A DNA stretch of 64,000 bases from assembly GCA_035048495.1 (NCBI GenBank), contig CM068547.1, forward strand, positions 31,931,502 through 31,995,501. Reading direction: 5' to 3'. The notes beneath the pieces were generated by a model, which did no database searches, was not told the origin of the DNA, and saw nothing but the letters and a program-made list of their open reading frames with translations. Both the position numbers and the translations under genes were made by a program. This DNA comes from Euptelea pleiosperma (Eukaryota; Streptophyta; Magnoliopsida; Ranunculales; Eupteleaceae). Position 1 is the stretch's first letter. Each line of letters begins with the position of its first letter. Shown piece after piece: positions 1 through 11,844 of this stretch.

Positions 1-814
1 AACGATGTAGTGACCCACAAAGTACTGACATGCGACAATGCTGACACCTACTTTGAAATAACCAGGTGATCGTCCGTTGTCGAGGAAGGCGAATGACGTG
101 AAGAAGCGACATACAAAATTAGACCCATAATGAAGATGGAAATTCAATTTCGCTTCAGCCTCTTTTTATGATGCCTCGGATGGTCCTCGTGCCCAGGAGA
201 TTATATTGGAACTTATTGACAGGGGTGTTAATGGGTCCTTGGTGGGATTTTGGCATTACCTCCCATGGGCCCTAGCTTTGGATGCGTATGAAGGTCCAGT
301 AGGTGAGGCCTTGCTTGGGCTTCATCTTAAACTAATAAGCTGGGCCTGGTCCAAATGTAATCAGGCCGTGTTTGGACCCAAAATAGATGTACAGTCACTA
401 TGAAAAGAAGTCAAAGAAGTGCTAGCCTATAATACTTATGTTCTTTCTTTTCTATTTATGTTTCCTACTTTATAGATTAAACAAATGGTGCACATTCTTA
501 TAAACCCGCACCTTGTTGGAAACATCTTTGACCAAACATCAATTTGATCATATGATATTAACCATCCGATGAATACACTCTTTTTCTTTAGACTCCTGCC
601 TTGTATTTTTGCCTATTAAAAGAAGAATTAATACAATTCGTTGACTGATTAGGATCACCTCATGGGGCCCAATATTGGTCCAAATAATCTTCTAAATGGG
701 GTCCACAATTTGGACATTTTAGATTGATAAGAAAAACATTTCTTACAACTGCTCCCTACTTTGATCATCCTTGTGCTCAACTGGGCCCTTCTAACACTTT
801 ATGTTCTTTGATGC
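1..814. other. Intergenic, no gene recognised
   Basis: No conserved coding pattern on either strand. The open frame at 206-403 contains a stretch (HLKLISWAWSKCNQAVFG) faintly like the linker between endonuclease and reverse transcriptase of plant LINEs, but it is too short and isolated to call. Confidence 0.5.
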
Positions 815-1195
815 AGCCTTCTGTATCAAAATTTTGATGCTGAAGTCCCTCAAATTGCAACGTAATAAACTCGTTCAGGCCCACTTACCACTTGAATGTC
901 TAGCCCACACTACGATAGACCTACACACCAAAAATCAGCGTGATTGGTGATTTCTAGCCGCAGGATTTGAGCACTTTTTCTTCATAGGCTTTATGAAAAA
1001 CCCAATGAGTTCGTTCCAAGCCCATGATGAAAAGTGCTCAAATCCAATGGCTAGAAATCACTAATCATACTGATTTTTGGTGTGTAGGTCCACCAAGATG
1101 TGAGCCAAACATTCATGAAGGCAGTGGGCCCGAAAGAGTCTACTACGTGGCAAATTGAAGAAGTGACTTCTGCATCAAAACTTTGATACAGACGT
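815..1195. repeat. Fold-back element, family A (subfamily 1)
   Basis: The two halves are near-complementary. The left end (CTGTATCAAAATTTTGATGC) is mirrored by CTGTATCAAAGTTTTGATGC on the other strand at the right end, and the inner arms read ACACCAAAAATCAGCGTGAT and ATACTGATTTTTGGTGTGTA. The whole segment could fold into one hairpin of about 180 bp per arm. Related to the copy at 32906-33490. Non-coding. Confidence 0.75.
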
Positions 1196-1780
1196 CGCTA
1201 TCATAGATTTTTCCCACTTTAAGCATAGCTTTTCTCTCCCCCCCCCCCAACCAAAAAATAAAATAAATTTGCGCCCTCTAAAAGATGACAAGGGGTGCCC
1301 CATATGAAAATAGGGGTGCCCGAAGTAATCCCCTAAATTATTAACTATATAATAAAATATCCATGGAAAAATAGCTAGCCTGCATGTTCTAATAAAATAC
1401 AACCTCACCTACCCTATTTCTAAAAGTTTGTAAAAATTATAAGAAATTAGAAAAATTATAAATTATGCACACGATGGAACCACTGGTTTCTACTATTTTT
1501 CATTAAATAATTAATTTTTTTTATTTATTATAGCATAATAAATTGAGCCGTGCTATGTTGGACCTAAGGACCAACCTAAGGGTGATAGACCTTAAGTTAA
1601 CACATTCCTCAATCCAAGGGCTGGAACAATTTCAATTTCATATTTGAAATGCTCAAATCTCGAGAACTTCTTCTATAGGTCTACATTATTAAATGGTCCT
1701 TGAGATTCGCATCACACGAATCTTGATTCCTCCCAAAAAGTCTTGATCATCTTTAGGATGTTCTCTATCACACAAATCTC
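1196..1780. other. Intergenic, AT-rich
   Basis: Contains a short C homopolymer near 1238-1248 and AT-rich low-complexity sequence. No gene seen. Confidence 0.5.
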
Positions 1781-2530
1781 GAGAACGTCCTCGTGAGGCT
1801 TCTAGTACCATTTTCCTTAAACCCTAATCCAAATTATTAACAAAGATTAGATTATTTGAACAAAGTTTAATTTTAACAAATTGATGGTCTAACATAAATC
1901 TCTTTCAACTTTATATAAAGGAAAATAAAAACCTTATATTTATTATATTAATTAATTAAAAAATCAAAAATTGGTGTAGACTCTCTTCCTCGTCCTGATC
2001 GATTCCAAATCTTCAGGCTTCCTCCTTCTATATCTTTCTCTCTCTCCACTGCTGTCGCCCGCCCCTACCCCTCGAGACGTTCTCATGGGGTTGCTAGTAC
2101 CATTTTCTTTTGAGGAAACCCTAATACAAATTATTAATAAAGATTATTTCAACAAAAAATTAATTTTAATAGAAGAAATGATGGTTTAATTAACATAAAT
2201 CCCTTCTATACCATATAAAAGAAAAATAAAAACCCTAAATTTTAATTAATTAGAAAAATCAAAAATAGGTGTGGACTTTCTTCTTCCTCCTCGATTCTGA
2301 CTCCTCGAGCTTCCTCCTTCTATATCTTTCTCAATCTCCAGTCCTCCTCAAGACGTCCTCTCAATGATGCACGAGTACTATTTTCCTTTGAGTAAACTTT
2401 AATCCAAATAATTAGCAATGATTATTTCAACAAATCTTAAATTAACAGAAGAAATGATGGATTACTTTATAAAATAAAAATAAAACCCTAATATTTATTA
2501 AATTAAATAATTAAAAAATTAGAAAAAAAA
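1781..2530. repeat. Three tandem copies of a ~285-bp unit
   Basis: Units begin near 1781, 2074 and 2350, each with a variant of GAGACGTTCTC followed by CTAGTACCATTTTCC. Each continues with an 'AAACCCTAATCCAAATTATT' box, an AT-rich box, and (in the first two) 'GGTGTGGACT' plus 'CTTCCTCCTTCTATATCTTT'. Spacing is 293 and 276 bases. The copies are diverged, so the amplification is not recent. No coding capacity. Confidence 0.75.
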
Positions 2531-3066
2531 AAAGTTCTTTTTAAAAAAAGGAAAAGGAAACAATCTTTTTCAAAAGTCAAATGTCAAGTAAGAAGGGCAT
2601 TTGTGTCAAATTTTAACCTGAAGAGGTTAAAAGGCTAAAATGAAAAAAAAATTATTTCTCACGAGAAAACGTAGAAAACAAAAATCTCATGCAGAAGTAA
2701 AACAGTAATAAAATATCGCGAAATATCGGCAATATCTTAACTCTCACGCTATTAATGATACTGACAAAACCTTCCACAGTCTTGTCACATTCCACCGTAC
2801 ACCCTTAATTTATAATAATAATTTTAATAAAGTTCACGTTTCCCGAGAAAAAAGGAAATTCAAAAAGTTTTTTACTTTCAGGCCTGTTTCTTTTATTACC
2901 AGTCCATTAAGGAAATTTAAACATTGACCTAATTTTTGGTTTTAAAAGGGTCATTATTTTCCGTTGTAATTAACGATAATGCCCCAACCCCGTCATGCTA
3001 TTTTGAAAATAGTGATAATTACTTAAAAAAATATTAATATTATAAAGGTTATTTTTAGAAGGCTTA
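2531..3066. other. Intergenic, AT-rich
   Basis: A-rich tracts and AT-rich sequence. No gene or clear repeat structure seen. Confidence 0.5.
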
Positions 3067-3244
3067 GGTTCTGAGGATCCCCTTTTTCTGACTCATCTTG
3101 GGAGTCAGGCTCTCGACTGTGGATTTTGAGAATTCAACGGTTGTTGATTAGCGTTGAACTAGCATTCACTTATGAAAAAGCGGATTATCAACGACCGTGC
3201 ACCCAACTCTCGAGAGGGTGTCAAGAAAAAGGGGGATCTTGAAC
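3067..3244. repeat. Small hairpin element, family B
   Basis: Inverted arms GGTTCTGAGGATCCCC (left) and GGGGGATCTTGAACC (right) enclose the family core with 'TCAACGGTTGTTGATTAGCG'. The same core occurs at 3344-3555, 27691-28107 and 32941-33145. No clean target-site duplication was found for this copy. Confidence 0.6.
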
Positions 3245-3343
3245 CAAAAATTAAAGAACAATATTATGAATTTTTTTTTTTTTTCAATTTAGATGTGATC
3301 AGTTATAACAAACCATTTAAAACCTTGCCTCCTATAATGCAAT

Positions 3344-3555
3344 GGGTCGGGTTCAAGTGCCCCATTTTTCTAACATCCTTTGAGAGTTTTTAGTTGTGGA
3401 TTTCGAAAATCCACTGGTAATTGATAACGTTGAGTTGGCATCGAATTTTGGTTTTTTTGCAGCAATGTCAACCACCATTGGATTCATGGAATCTACAGCC
3501 AAAAATACAACTCTTGAGAGGGGTAAGAAAAAAGGGGGACTCTTGAGCCTGAGCC
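3344..3555. mobile_element. Mutator-type MITE, family B, 9-bp TSD
   Basis: A 212-bp non-autonomous element. It starts GGGTCGGGTTCAAG and ends CTTGAGCCTGAGCC, giving imperfect inverted ends of the GGGTCGGGCTC type. It is flanked by a perfect 9-bp direct repeat, TAATGCAAT, at 3335-3343 and 3556-3564. Nine-base target duplications are characteristic of Mutator-like transposons. The interior is itself palindromic around 'GTTGAGTTGGCATCGAATTT'. It encodes no protein. Confidence 0.85.
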
Positions 3556-3564
3556 TAATGCAAT

Positions 3565-4454
3565 TAAAATTTTAAAGTGATTATAATCCTTGAGATTTTA
3601 TCGTAATTTTATTTGGCGCATGTGGAAGGTGTACACCCGTGACTCGTGGGGATTAGTCGGATGTTGTAAGAGGGCCGGATACCCTTGGCATAAAAAAAAA
3701 TCCAAAAAAAAAAAACCTTAAAAGAATGGCAGGACTGGAGATAAAGAAAAAGAACCTGGTCATATCTCCCTTGAAAAATCAGGGAAGAAGCTAAGAGCCC
3801 GCCTTGAATGCCGGGCAGATAACGACAGGTCTGCCCAAGGGGCAGTCTGGTCGCCATCAAACCCTTCTCTCATCCCCAGATAGCTCCAGAGCCCTCTCTC
3901 ATAACCTGCCCCCTCCCCCTAACCTGCCCGTCTGATGTGAAAGGACAAAGTTTTTGGCTGGACCGCCCAGTCAGCGAGGCGTCAATCATAAAGCAATGGA
4001 GTGCAAAATCATTGCTCGATTCCCGCGCTTTTTTTACTCCCTTCTTTATTGGCTGCATCACTGACTTTTGACTGTGTACTACACACACCTCAACACGTCA
4101 TCTCCTCTTGACACGTGTAAAGCATTGAAGGACGGTGCTATGTTTACCACCTTATGCTCTTTGTTCTCTCAAATATTCCCTCCCTCTCCCTCTCCCTCCG
4201 TGTCTCAAAGAATAATACCGTTGGTTCCCGCGTGATTCTCGCCTTCTTATCCGTTTCCTCACAGTTTTTGGAAGAGTTTGTCAAAAACCTTTTTTTTTTT
4301 TTTTTTTTTGAGTTTTTTCTTCATGGGGAACGTATTAAGTACACATCTTCGTCCTTGAGCACAAATATCTCATCCATATGGAACCTGCTCAGGACCACCC
4401 AACACTATATGTGGGACCCACTCTACGCGATCAGATAAAAATTGTATGGTTACA
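3565..4454. other. Intergenic, no gene recognised
   Basis: Mixed-composition sequence with T homopolymers (about 4291-4309). Open frames here show no conserved domain that I recognise. Confidence 0.5.
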
Positions 4455-4655
4455 ATCATAGTTCAATGTCTCGGCCAATCTCATTTTGGATCTGGTGTAG
4501 TTCGAAGTCTCGGCCAATCTCATTTTGGATCTGGTGTAGTTCGAAGTCTTGGCCGATCTCATTTTGGATCTGGGGATCCTACAGATCATTGTTTCTTAAA
4601 GAAGTGTTACGTCGTCTCGAGCGAGATGCCCCAAGATTATGATGGATCAAACTGA
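4455..4655 (+). repeat. Family C (hAT MITE) relic with 39-bp triplication
   Basis: A degraded copy of the CATGGTTCAAAGTCTCGGCC family. Its left end is expanded into three tandem 39-bp units, with CGGCCAATCTCATTTTGG at 4472, 4511 and (as TGGCCGATCTC) 4550. The distal part retains the 'CGTCTCGAGCGAGATGCC' box found in other copies. Overlapping open frames here are only read-through of the repeats. Confidence 0.7.
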
Positions 4656-6552
4656 TTTGGTTATAATCATCATACCATCATATTCATTTTTGGCAGTTAT
4701 GTAGGACCCATTACATGTGGGTCCCTAGGATTTGCAACAAGATTGATGTGAATGTTATCTCATCTTTAATCTTAAAATTTTTGATACTATGCCAATTGTG
4801 GGGCCCACAACATTCTTGATATGTACTTAAGCTGGTTATGGACTAGTGGTTAGGTGTCGAAAAATGAAGGCCCCATATATAGGGACCACAATTGGTCCAG
4901 TACAGAACTTGTCGGCAAAATTGGCTCCATTTTCTACCATATATGGATAGGTTCGATACACATTTTGGCCTATTTTTGTGCTAACTTCTGGCTTTTTAGA
5001 ATTTGAAGACACACAAATGGTGCATATTGTTATCCACTTAAATTTTTCAATCAGTGGACCCCATGTAAAGATGCTTCTTTGACTATTTTATCAGCTTGAT
5101 CGAATGATATTAACCTTTCGATAAACATACCTTTTTTTTTTTTTTTTTTCTCTCAGACATATTACAAGCGTAGTAGTACCGGGACTAATTATTGTACCGT
5201 TGGAATTAGGTAAATGTTTATTGTTTATACACTGTCCATTATTGATATTTATCGAAGGAATTAAGATTATGTACGACGCCGACTGCACGGGTTTGCCACG
5301 TATCCTTTAAACAATTTTTTTTTTCGATATTTTTTATTTTAAGGTTTATGTACATGGCAAATGAGCATGCTTGGTGTTGGGTAACTTGTCCAAAGCTAGG
5401 TAGGTACATAGTCTTATCAATCCAAAGCGACCAACTTCGATCTGGAGCCCATCTACAAAAGATTTGATAGATCAAAAGTTAGCTTGATCGGATGATCTTA
5501 ACCACCCAATTTTTTTTTTTCAATGGTGGCAATTTAAAGCAAAAAATGGTCCGGATTCCTGACCATGTGGCGTCTTTTGGGAGTGTTAGCTGCAAAATTT
5601 TTCTCAAAACCTAGGTCGTGCTTGGGTGCAAGGTTTGTCTGTCTCTTAGGCCAGGGTCAACCTTAAACTGGTTTAAGGAAATCCGTCTTTTAAGGAAGTC
5701 AAAGTTGAACAGGACAAGTTGAACCAAAATTTAAGGGAAGAAAATTACAAAATGTGAAAAAGAGAGGGTGATTGGGACCCAACGGCTGACGTGTAGCCAA
5801 TCCAAAAAGATAGGTGGGCCCATCCAATGCATGTGCGTTGCGTTAACAGAGGAGAAAAGAGAAACTGAGAAAGTATGATAATGCAACGCAGATGAACTGA
5901 ATACATAATCACCGAAAAGGCGATTTATCATTGGGACCACAACAACAGGAGGTGTGGTCCTATAATCTGTACAATCGTGATCCTAAATCGAAGGGCTGTA
6001 GTGATTTCAATTTGAAAATTTTGGAATGACACGCATCTCGAGGTCATAAGGACCACACTAGCACATTTCGTGCAAGCCTCTCGAGCTACTCGCCAGTGCA
6101 GCTTTTGCACGATTCGGTGAAAACAAGGCGTCAAAAGAGTGTCACTTCGTGAGTCTTTATCGAACAGGCTTTCATTGACACCATCTGACGGCTGCCAGGG
6201 CGTCAAGATCAAAACGATAGGACGGTCAACACGTGCTCCACAATAAATGATAGAGTAATCATGATTAAATAATTTGACTCCGCTCTGTCTCACTGTGCTG
6301 CTGCACACTGTACGGCCTCTCTTCCCCATGGGGTTAGTAGCTCAAGGTTTAGGCTATAGTCTCTGTCTGCGTACACTGGGATCCTGCAACGTACTTATCC
6401 ATTAATTATTTATTTTAAAATTTTATAAATTTAATGCTCCTCATCCATCACCTAAGAAGGGTCAACCAAACTCATCTAAAGGTTTGGATTTAGATGTATG
6501 GGACCCTCTTTTTGATGGGTTATGATAGGGAGATTTGATGATTATGACCAAG
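4656..6552. other. Intergenic, no gene recognised
   Basis: Includes T homopolymers near 5132-5150 and 5512-5520. A 133-codon frame on the minus strand (6329-5928) shows no recognisable domain, no homologous pattern and no supporting splice context, so I do not call it. Confidence 0.45.
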
Positions 6553-7283
6553 AAATTTGACTTAACGGAAGATATGGCTTTAGATATAGTTCTAGTCGAC
6601 CCCGCAACGACTACGACGATGATCTGAGTGATCTATGGGATAAAAATGTTTTGATCTTTAATTGTAATATTTTCGTGTATTTGCCTTCTTTTCAATTGTT
6701 AACAAGGTTCATAGGAACTATTGTTTTGTAGCCATAGGGCATCTTAGATCCAAGATCGAAATCATTCTTCTCTATTTTGGTGGATCATCTTCATCATCAT
6801 CATAAGTATGGTTCAAAGTCTTGGCCAATCCCAATCTAGATCAGAAAATCCAGATCTAGATTAGAACCCACCGATCCGATCCCAACCAAGCTTTGTCTCG
6901 CCCGATATCACTGTTTTACAAAGGATTTTCACATTGTCTCAGACGAGATATGCCAATCTTGGTCCGATCCTGAGACTTTCATTCTTGATCATAAGCCTTT
7001 AAGCGAAATAATAGATCAGGATTCATGATATGATTTGACAAAGTGTTACACCGACTGTAAGCCTAACGCAACCCGAAGCCCTTCATTTGGGTTTGGGACT
7101 GACGATGCATTGTAAAATCACTACACCCATTGAATTCATATAATTTTAAACTAGTGAACTGGTCAATCAATCTTAATGAATTTTGACCTAGAATTTTATT
7201 GGATCAACTATATATGTACGTCTAGCTAGTGCTAGCTAATTGAATTCTACCTCACGGCCAGTCTAAAGCCATATCTTCCGTTA
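6553..7283. repeat. TIR-bounded element (~730 bp) containing a hAT MITE
   Basis: A perfect 23-bp inverted repeat, TTAACGGAAGATATGGCTTT followed by AGA, opens at 6553 and is mirrored at 7261-7283. Both ends carry TTAA. No transposase coding is visible inside, so this would be a non-autonomous or deleted element of unassigned superfamily. A family C element (6807-6987) sits inside it and is therefore younger. Confidence 0.6.
6807..6987 (+). mobile_element. hAT-type MITE, family C, perfect 8-bp TSD
   Basis: A 181-bp element with ends TATGGTTCAAAGTC and GACTTTCATTCTTG. It is flanked by a perfect 8-bp direct repeat, ATCATAAG, at 6799-6806 and 6988-6995. Eight-base duplications with C(A)-GG-starting termini are typical of hAT transposons. 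The interior is rich in GATC (ACCGATCCGATCC) and contains CTCGCCCGATATCACTG. No coding sequence. Confidence 0.9.
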
Positions 7284-10200
7284 AAACATACCCTCTTCAA
7301 ATTCTTTTCTCAGTTCCTCAATTCCCTTTTTCATTTTTCCTCTTGTCCTTTTAGAACCTTCAACTTGCGCAAGAGCTAGCGCGCGCATCTCTATCAGAAT
7401 GCTTCTCTTATTAAACTTTTTCATTGTTCATATATAGCTAAAGAATATTTTTTTAAGAGTTTTTTTTAGTGTAGGTATGTGCGTCGAATCAAAGGCCGCC
7501 ATCTGTACATGACAAAGTGGGCCCACACATCACTCTTTATAATATTCTCCTGTCAAATAATGTTCCCCTCCCCATCCCACTATGTACAGGTCGAAATGCT
7601 TCATGAGACACACATACCTACCCTGAAAAGTCCTTTACATAAAAAAATTTACAAAAATATAGTTATAAGTAGGTATATATATCCAACCACATTTTGAGTA
7701 GTGGAAGTAAAACATTTACTGATCATGTCCTCCTCACTCTGGTTTTGTGGTGCACCTTAGCCATTAGATTTGTGGTTCTAGCAAGTCAGAGGGAAAAAAA
7801 TTTTGTGAGAAATTTAGATAAAAGATCAACACGTAGCCCTCACTTGCTTGAGTCGATCATAAGCCGACAACTTGACTCGGCTGAGTCAAAATCAAATTAC
7901 TCTCCTCTCTCCTCTCTCTCTCTCTCTCTCTAGAATTTCTGGTTTTACTACATGAAAGCTTAAAAGTGGACAGGTAGTAATCATGACAGCAATTATTGCT
8001 AAAAGGTTACCATGCAGATCGATTGTTCGTGACACGTGGAAGAAGGAATCGTCATAAAATAGAGGTCCGTTTGGATTGGCCTTCTTTGCTCCTTATCTCT
8101 TTTTCTGACACAAAATGGTGATCCAAACCCTCCCTACATTTTTATTCTCCTGATTAATTTCTAGTTTTATCAAACCCAAAACTTCCATTTAATTACCATT
8201 TTTATTTAGAAAATGATGGTTTCTTCCTGATCAGTACGTCCTCCTTAAGGTCCCACATGTTTGGTACGTCCTCCTTATGTGGTCATACTCCTTAGGAGGA
8301 CGCTAACACAGATCAAGTTGAAAAATCTAAAAAAAAAATGGCTAATTAATTATATATTTATATATCTTGATCCCTCTTGTTTAAATTGAATCTACTGTAT
8401 TAACAGGTTAGAAATGTGAGTTTTGAATAAGAGCTGTTATACGGTGCACTTGAGGCGAACCATGAGCCCGAAAGTCACGGGATCCCGACCCCCGCATATC
8501 TAGAATCGTGAGGACTAGCACCACAAATGTGCGGTGTAGAACGGTCGAGGGCGGAGTGCGCGTCAGGTGCTACTTAATTAGATCCAATATCAAATCCTTA
8601 AGAGGACATCCTCCCGCTGGGCCCATACCGTTGGATGATCGTAGGAATTCTCATCGCGCGAATTGCGAGCGTTAGAAAGGACGTCCTCCTCCGCGAAATG
8701 GTAGCAACATTTTCCTAAATATATGCTGAAAGTCTGTCACAGTCTATTAATGTTCCTGTTTAGGGCACAAACACTGTAAACCACTAGATCCATCAGATAA
8801 GGTGAGTAATGTAATTTCTAGGGTTAACTAACTTGATCGAGGTTAGGATTCGCAGAATCTGAGTGAAATGATTCGTCGAAAATCGAATTAGGGTTAGTTT
8901 TTCCTGTTTGTGTGTTGTCATTGTAAAGGAAATATATATAATGGAAAAGAAAAAAGTTGATTTCTATTGTACACTGCATTGTTTTGGAGCTTTTTGAAAT
9001 GGAATTGAAGTGTGGACACAAGTAGCCAAAATTTTGCACCATGTCCTTATGTGGTTTCTATTTGTCTTTTTCATATCTGTGATGCCATTTCTCTTCTGAG
9101 TTTTCAGGTTTTCTTATGCTTAGGAGACTCCACAACCATTTCCTCTAGCTGGCATTATTTTTCTGAGAGGGATATAGTTCAGTTCTGGCTCTTGCTTATG
9201 ACAAATACTGTGAACAAGGTTCCTCTACTTGACCCATTCATATGGGCTAGCTATTTGGGGTTCTTGGTGGGGTACTTTAGGTCTCTCGATCGACCTCCCG
9301 GCCCGTTAGTTGCGTTGTGTTTCTCCTCTTTTCTCAATAATATTTTACCTTATCAAAAAAAATTTGGGGTCAAAGACTCCAAGAAACGGATATATGTTAC
9401 TAATTATGTCCTAATGCACCTTAATGACTAGGTCATGGATCATCTTCTATCTATACATTTAGCCTGCTTTGTCTTGTGTTATGTTAAGAAAGGGATCTTA
9501 GTTATTAATTGATTTTTGGAAATTAATTAACAAGCGCTCGTACGACTAAAAAAGATTGAATATCCCACTTAGATCACTTCCAACTCTTCCTTTTCAAGAT
9601 CATTCCCATCATCATATTCCAATGAGTGAGCTGAGTTTACTAGATCAATTGCATTGATGAGCAAGACATGCAAGTTTAGGAGCTCGATCTTCACGATGAA
9701 CACCTGATGTGGGGTATCCAGCACAAAAACAAAAAAGAAATCCCTCATGAGGAATCCTTCTTTCTTAGGTGAATCATTATGATGGGAAGAAAGTCTCTAC
9801 TGCATGCCAATTCCTTCATATTCCAAGCTATAGGAGTATTTTTGTTTCTTACCTTAGCACCATTTCTATCCTACTCAGTCCTTCCTTGATGATCTCAGTT
9901 ATCTTTTGGAAACTTGATCTAGGTCATTTAAGTGGTCGAAACTCGTTAATTATTTCTTTAATCAAGCAATGGGCAAGAGTCTGGATATCCTTTGTCAATA
10001 AGATTCTAAAGAACCAATTGTTTGTCTCACACAAAGAACTAGCTTTACCTTGAGATAAGCTAGACGACATTTAGAAACATAACATGTGCCCTAGCATCCA
10101 TAGCGAGATGGAAAAACGACGTACAAGCGAAAACCTTAATGAGCCCACCAAGCACGAAAACAACACCATAACAATAAGGGTGCTACTTAAAAGCTTGTTC

Positions 10201-11676
10201 ATCAATGATTTCACAATTCTTAATAAACTCTAAACTCTTAATGCCTTCCGGCTCCCAATTTACCATTTATTTGTTCTAATCTTCTTGCAACCTTTGCTTA
10301 ATATTTCATCGTCTGATGGGTAAAAGAATTGGTTGATCTGTCTATTTTCCATCTTCATTGCCAACAATAATGAAACCACTCTTTGGGACTTCACTTGTTT
10401 GGTAAATTGAGCAGGTTTTAAGATTGTGAATTATAAAGTCTTAATTGACATTATTTTAGGTAAGTGGGATCAAATTTGTGAGTTTTTAATTTGCTTGGAG
10501 CTATAAGTTAGAATAGACTTGTAGCATGGTATTTGGCTAGAAGGTCGATTATGGGGTGTATGGGATGAGCGCATATTCTCCAGAAAACATGATTTACACT
10601 TATTGTGCTGTAAGTATAATTGAATAGAGTTATCACTGCAACCAAACACCCCCTAAAGATTTATACTTCTTTTTTGACAAGCAAGAGCATTTTTGCTTGT
10701 ATACTTAAAACAAATGCGTAATTATCTTTACCATAAGTAGGAGAATTGTAGATTATATAGATCATTCCGACGAGAGAATGTGTCATAAATACTAAATTTA
10801 GAATATAAGGAAAGGTACTTTTTACACGAACGCCCTATGTAGAACGGCCATAGAAGAATTAGAAGGTGATTCGGTTGAACGGCGATACCAGGATGTCCCT
10901 AATTTTGCCACTTTTCGAGCTCATGATTTACATGAAAAATGGAAATAAAAGCTGTGATTTTTTTTATTTTACACAGTGGAGAAATGAAATACTTGTGATG
11001 TATGACTGTGTTTGAGCCCAAAATACACATACATACATACATACATGCATACATACATACATGCATGCATACATGCATATCCATATAGACTAGCAAACAC
11101 AAGACTGAAGGCCCAGGAAGAGACAGACAGACAGACAAACAGAGGGACAGATGGATACCACCATGAAAACATCCAAAGGTATAATGGGCTTGATTGTACT
11201 TTTTAAGATTATTGCTACCATCAATTAATCTGGTAATTATTTTATCCAAAGAAAATGATTATCCAAAGAAACCCATTTTCCTGTTCTCTCTCTCTAACCT
11301 CATTTTTCTCTTTTCTTTTCCTTAAGAAAAGTGAAAAAGCACAGCACGTGGAAATGCCTAAGAATGAAAGAAAGAGACCAAACCCCCATTTGTAAAATCA
11401 TCAAATTGTTATGAAAAGGCCCCATTACAATTACCAAGGATCCCTCCCTACTTTAAGATAGTTAAATGACTCTCTCTCTCTCTCTCTCTCTAGCTCTCTC
11501 TCTCTCTCTCTAGCTCTCTCTCTCTTCTTTTTTCAAGAGCAAAAACATATAAAAATCAATTAGATTTCATATTTACGTAGGAATATAATATGTTGGTTGG
11601 AGTCTCACAGCTTGATAGGAAGGACATGCTTTTTCACCCTTCTCCTTTTTTCTGCTTTCTGTCTTTTTTGTCTCCT

Positions 11677-11735
<59 letters not shown>

Positions 11736-11844
11736 CTTTTCTTTCTTTCTTTTCTCTGATATTTCCAAGTGGGTACCTGATTCTCATCACCAACCCTTCA
11801 AAGATATAATGATTTCAAAATGAGTACTCTATCAGAGAAGATCA
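7284..11844. other. Long intergenic stretch with microsatellites
   Basis: No gene recognised. It contains CT runs at 7905-7932, a CATA/CATG/GACA compound microsatellite around 11022-11150, and (CT)n blocks at 11471-11524 and 11679-11730. The last two lie just beyond the KANADI stop codon and may be in its 3' untranslated or downstream region. The segment 9080-9360 ends in an A-run after a gene-like T-rich 3' end and may be a LINE 3' fragment. Open frames at 9012-9431 and 9769-10053 match no family I know. Confidence 0.5.

Noticed and set aside
206..403. A possible LINE ORF2 fragment (HLKLISWAWSKCNQAVFG).
   Set aside because: Similarity is limited to one short stretch, starts from TTG and no neighbouring reverse transcriptase motif is present.
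5928..6329. A 133-codon minus-strand frame.
   Set aside because: No recognisable domain, no splice context and no codon pattern distinguishing it from spacer.
9012..10053. Two frames of 139 and 94 codons suggesting a small gene.
   Set aside because: No family similarity; the first ends at an A-run suggestive of retroposon 3' sequence and the second has no splice partners I can support.
11590..11823. Overlapping frames rich in Ser-Leu or Arg-Glu.
   Set aside because: They are translations of the (CT)n microsatellite.
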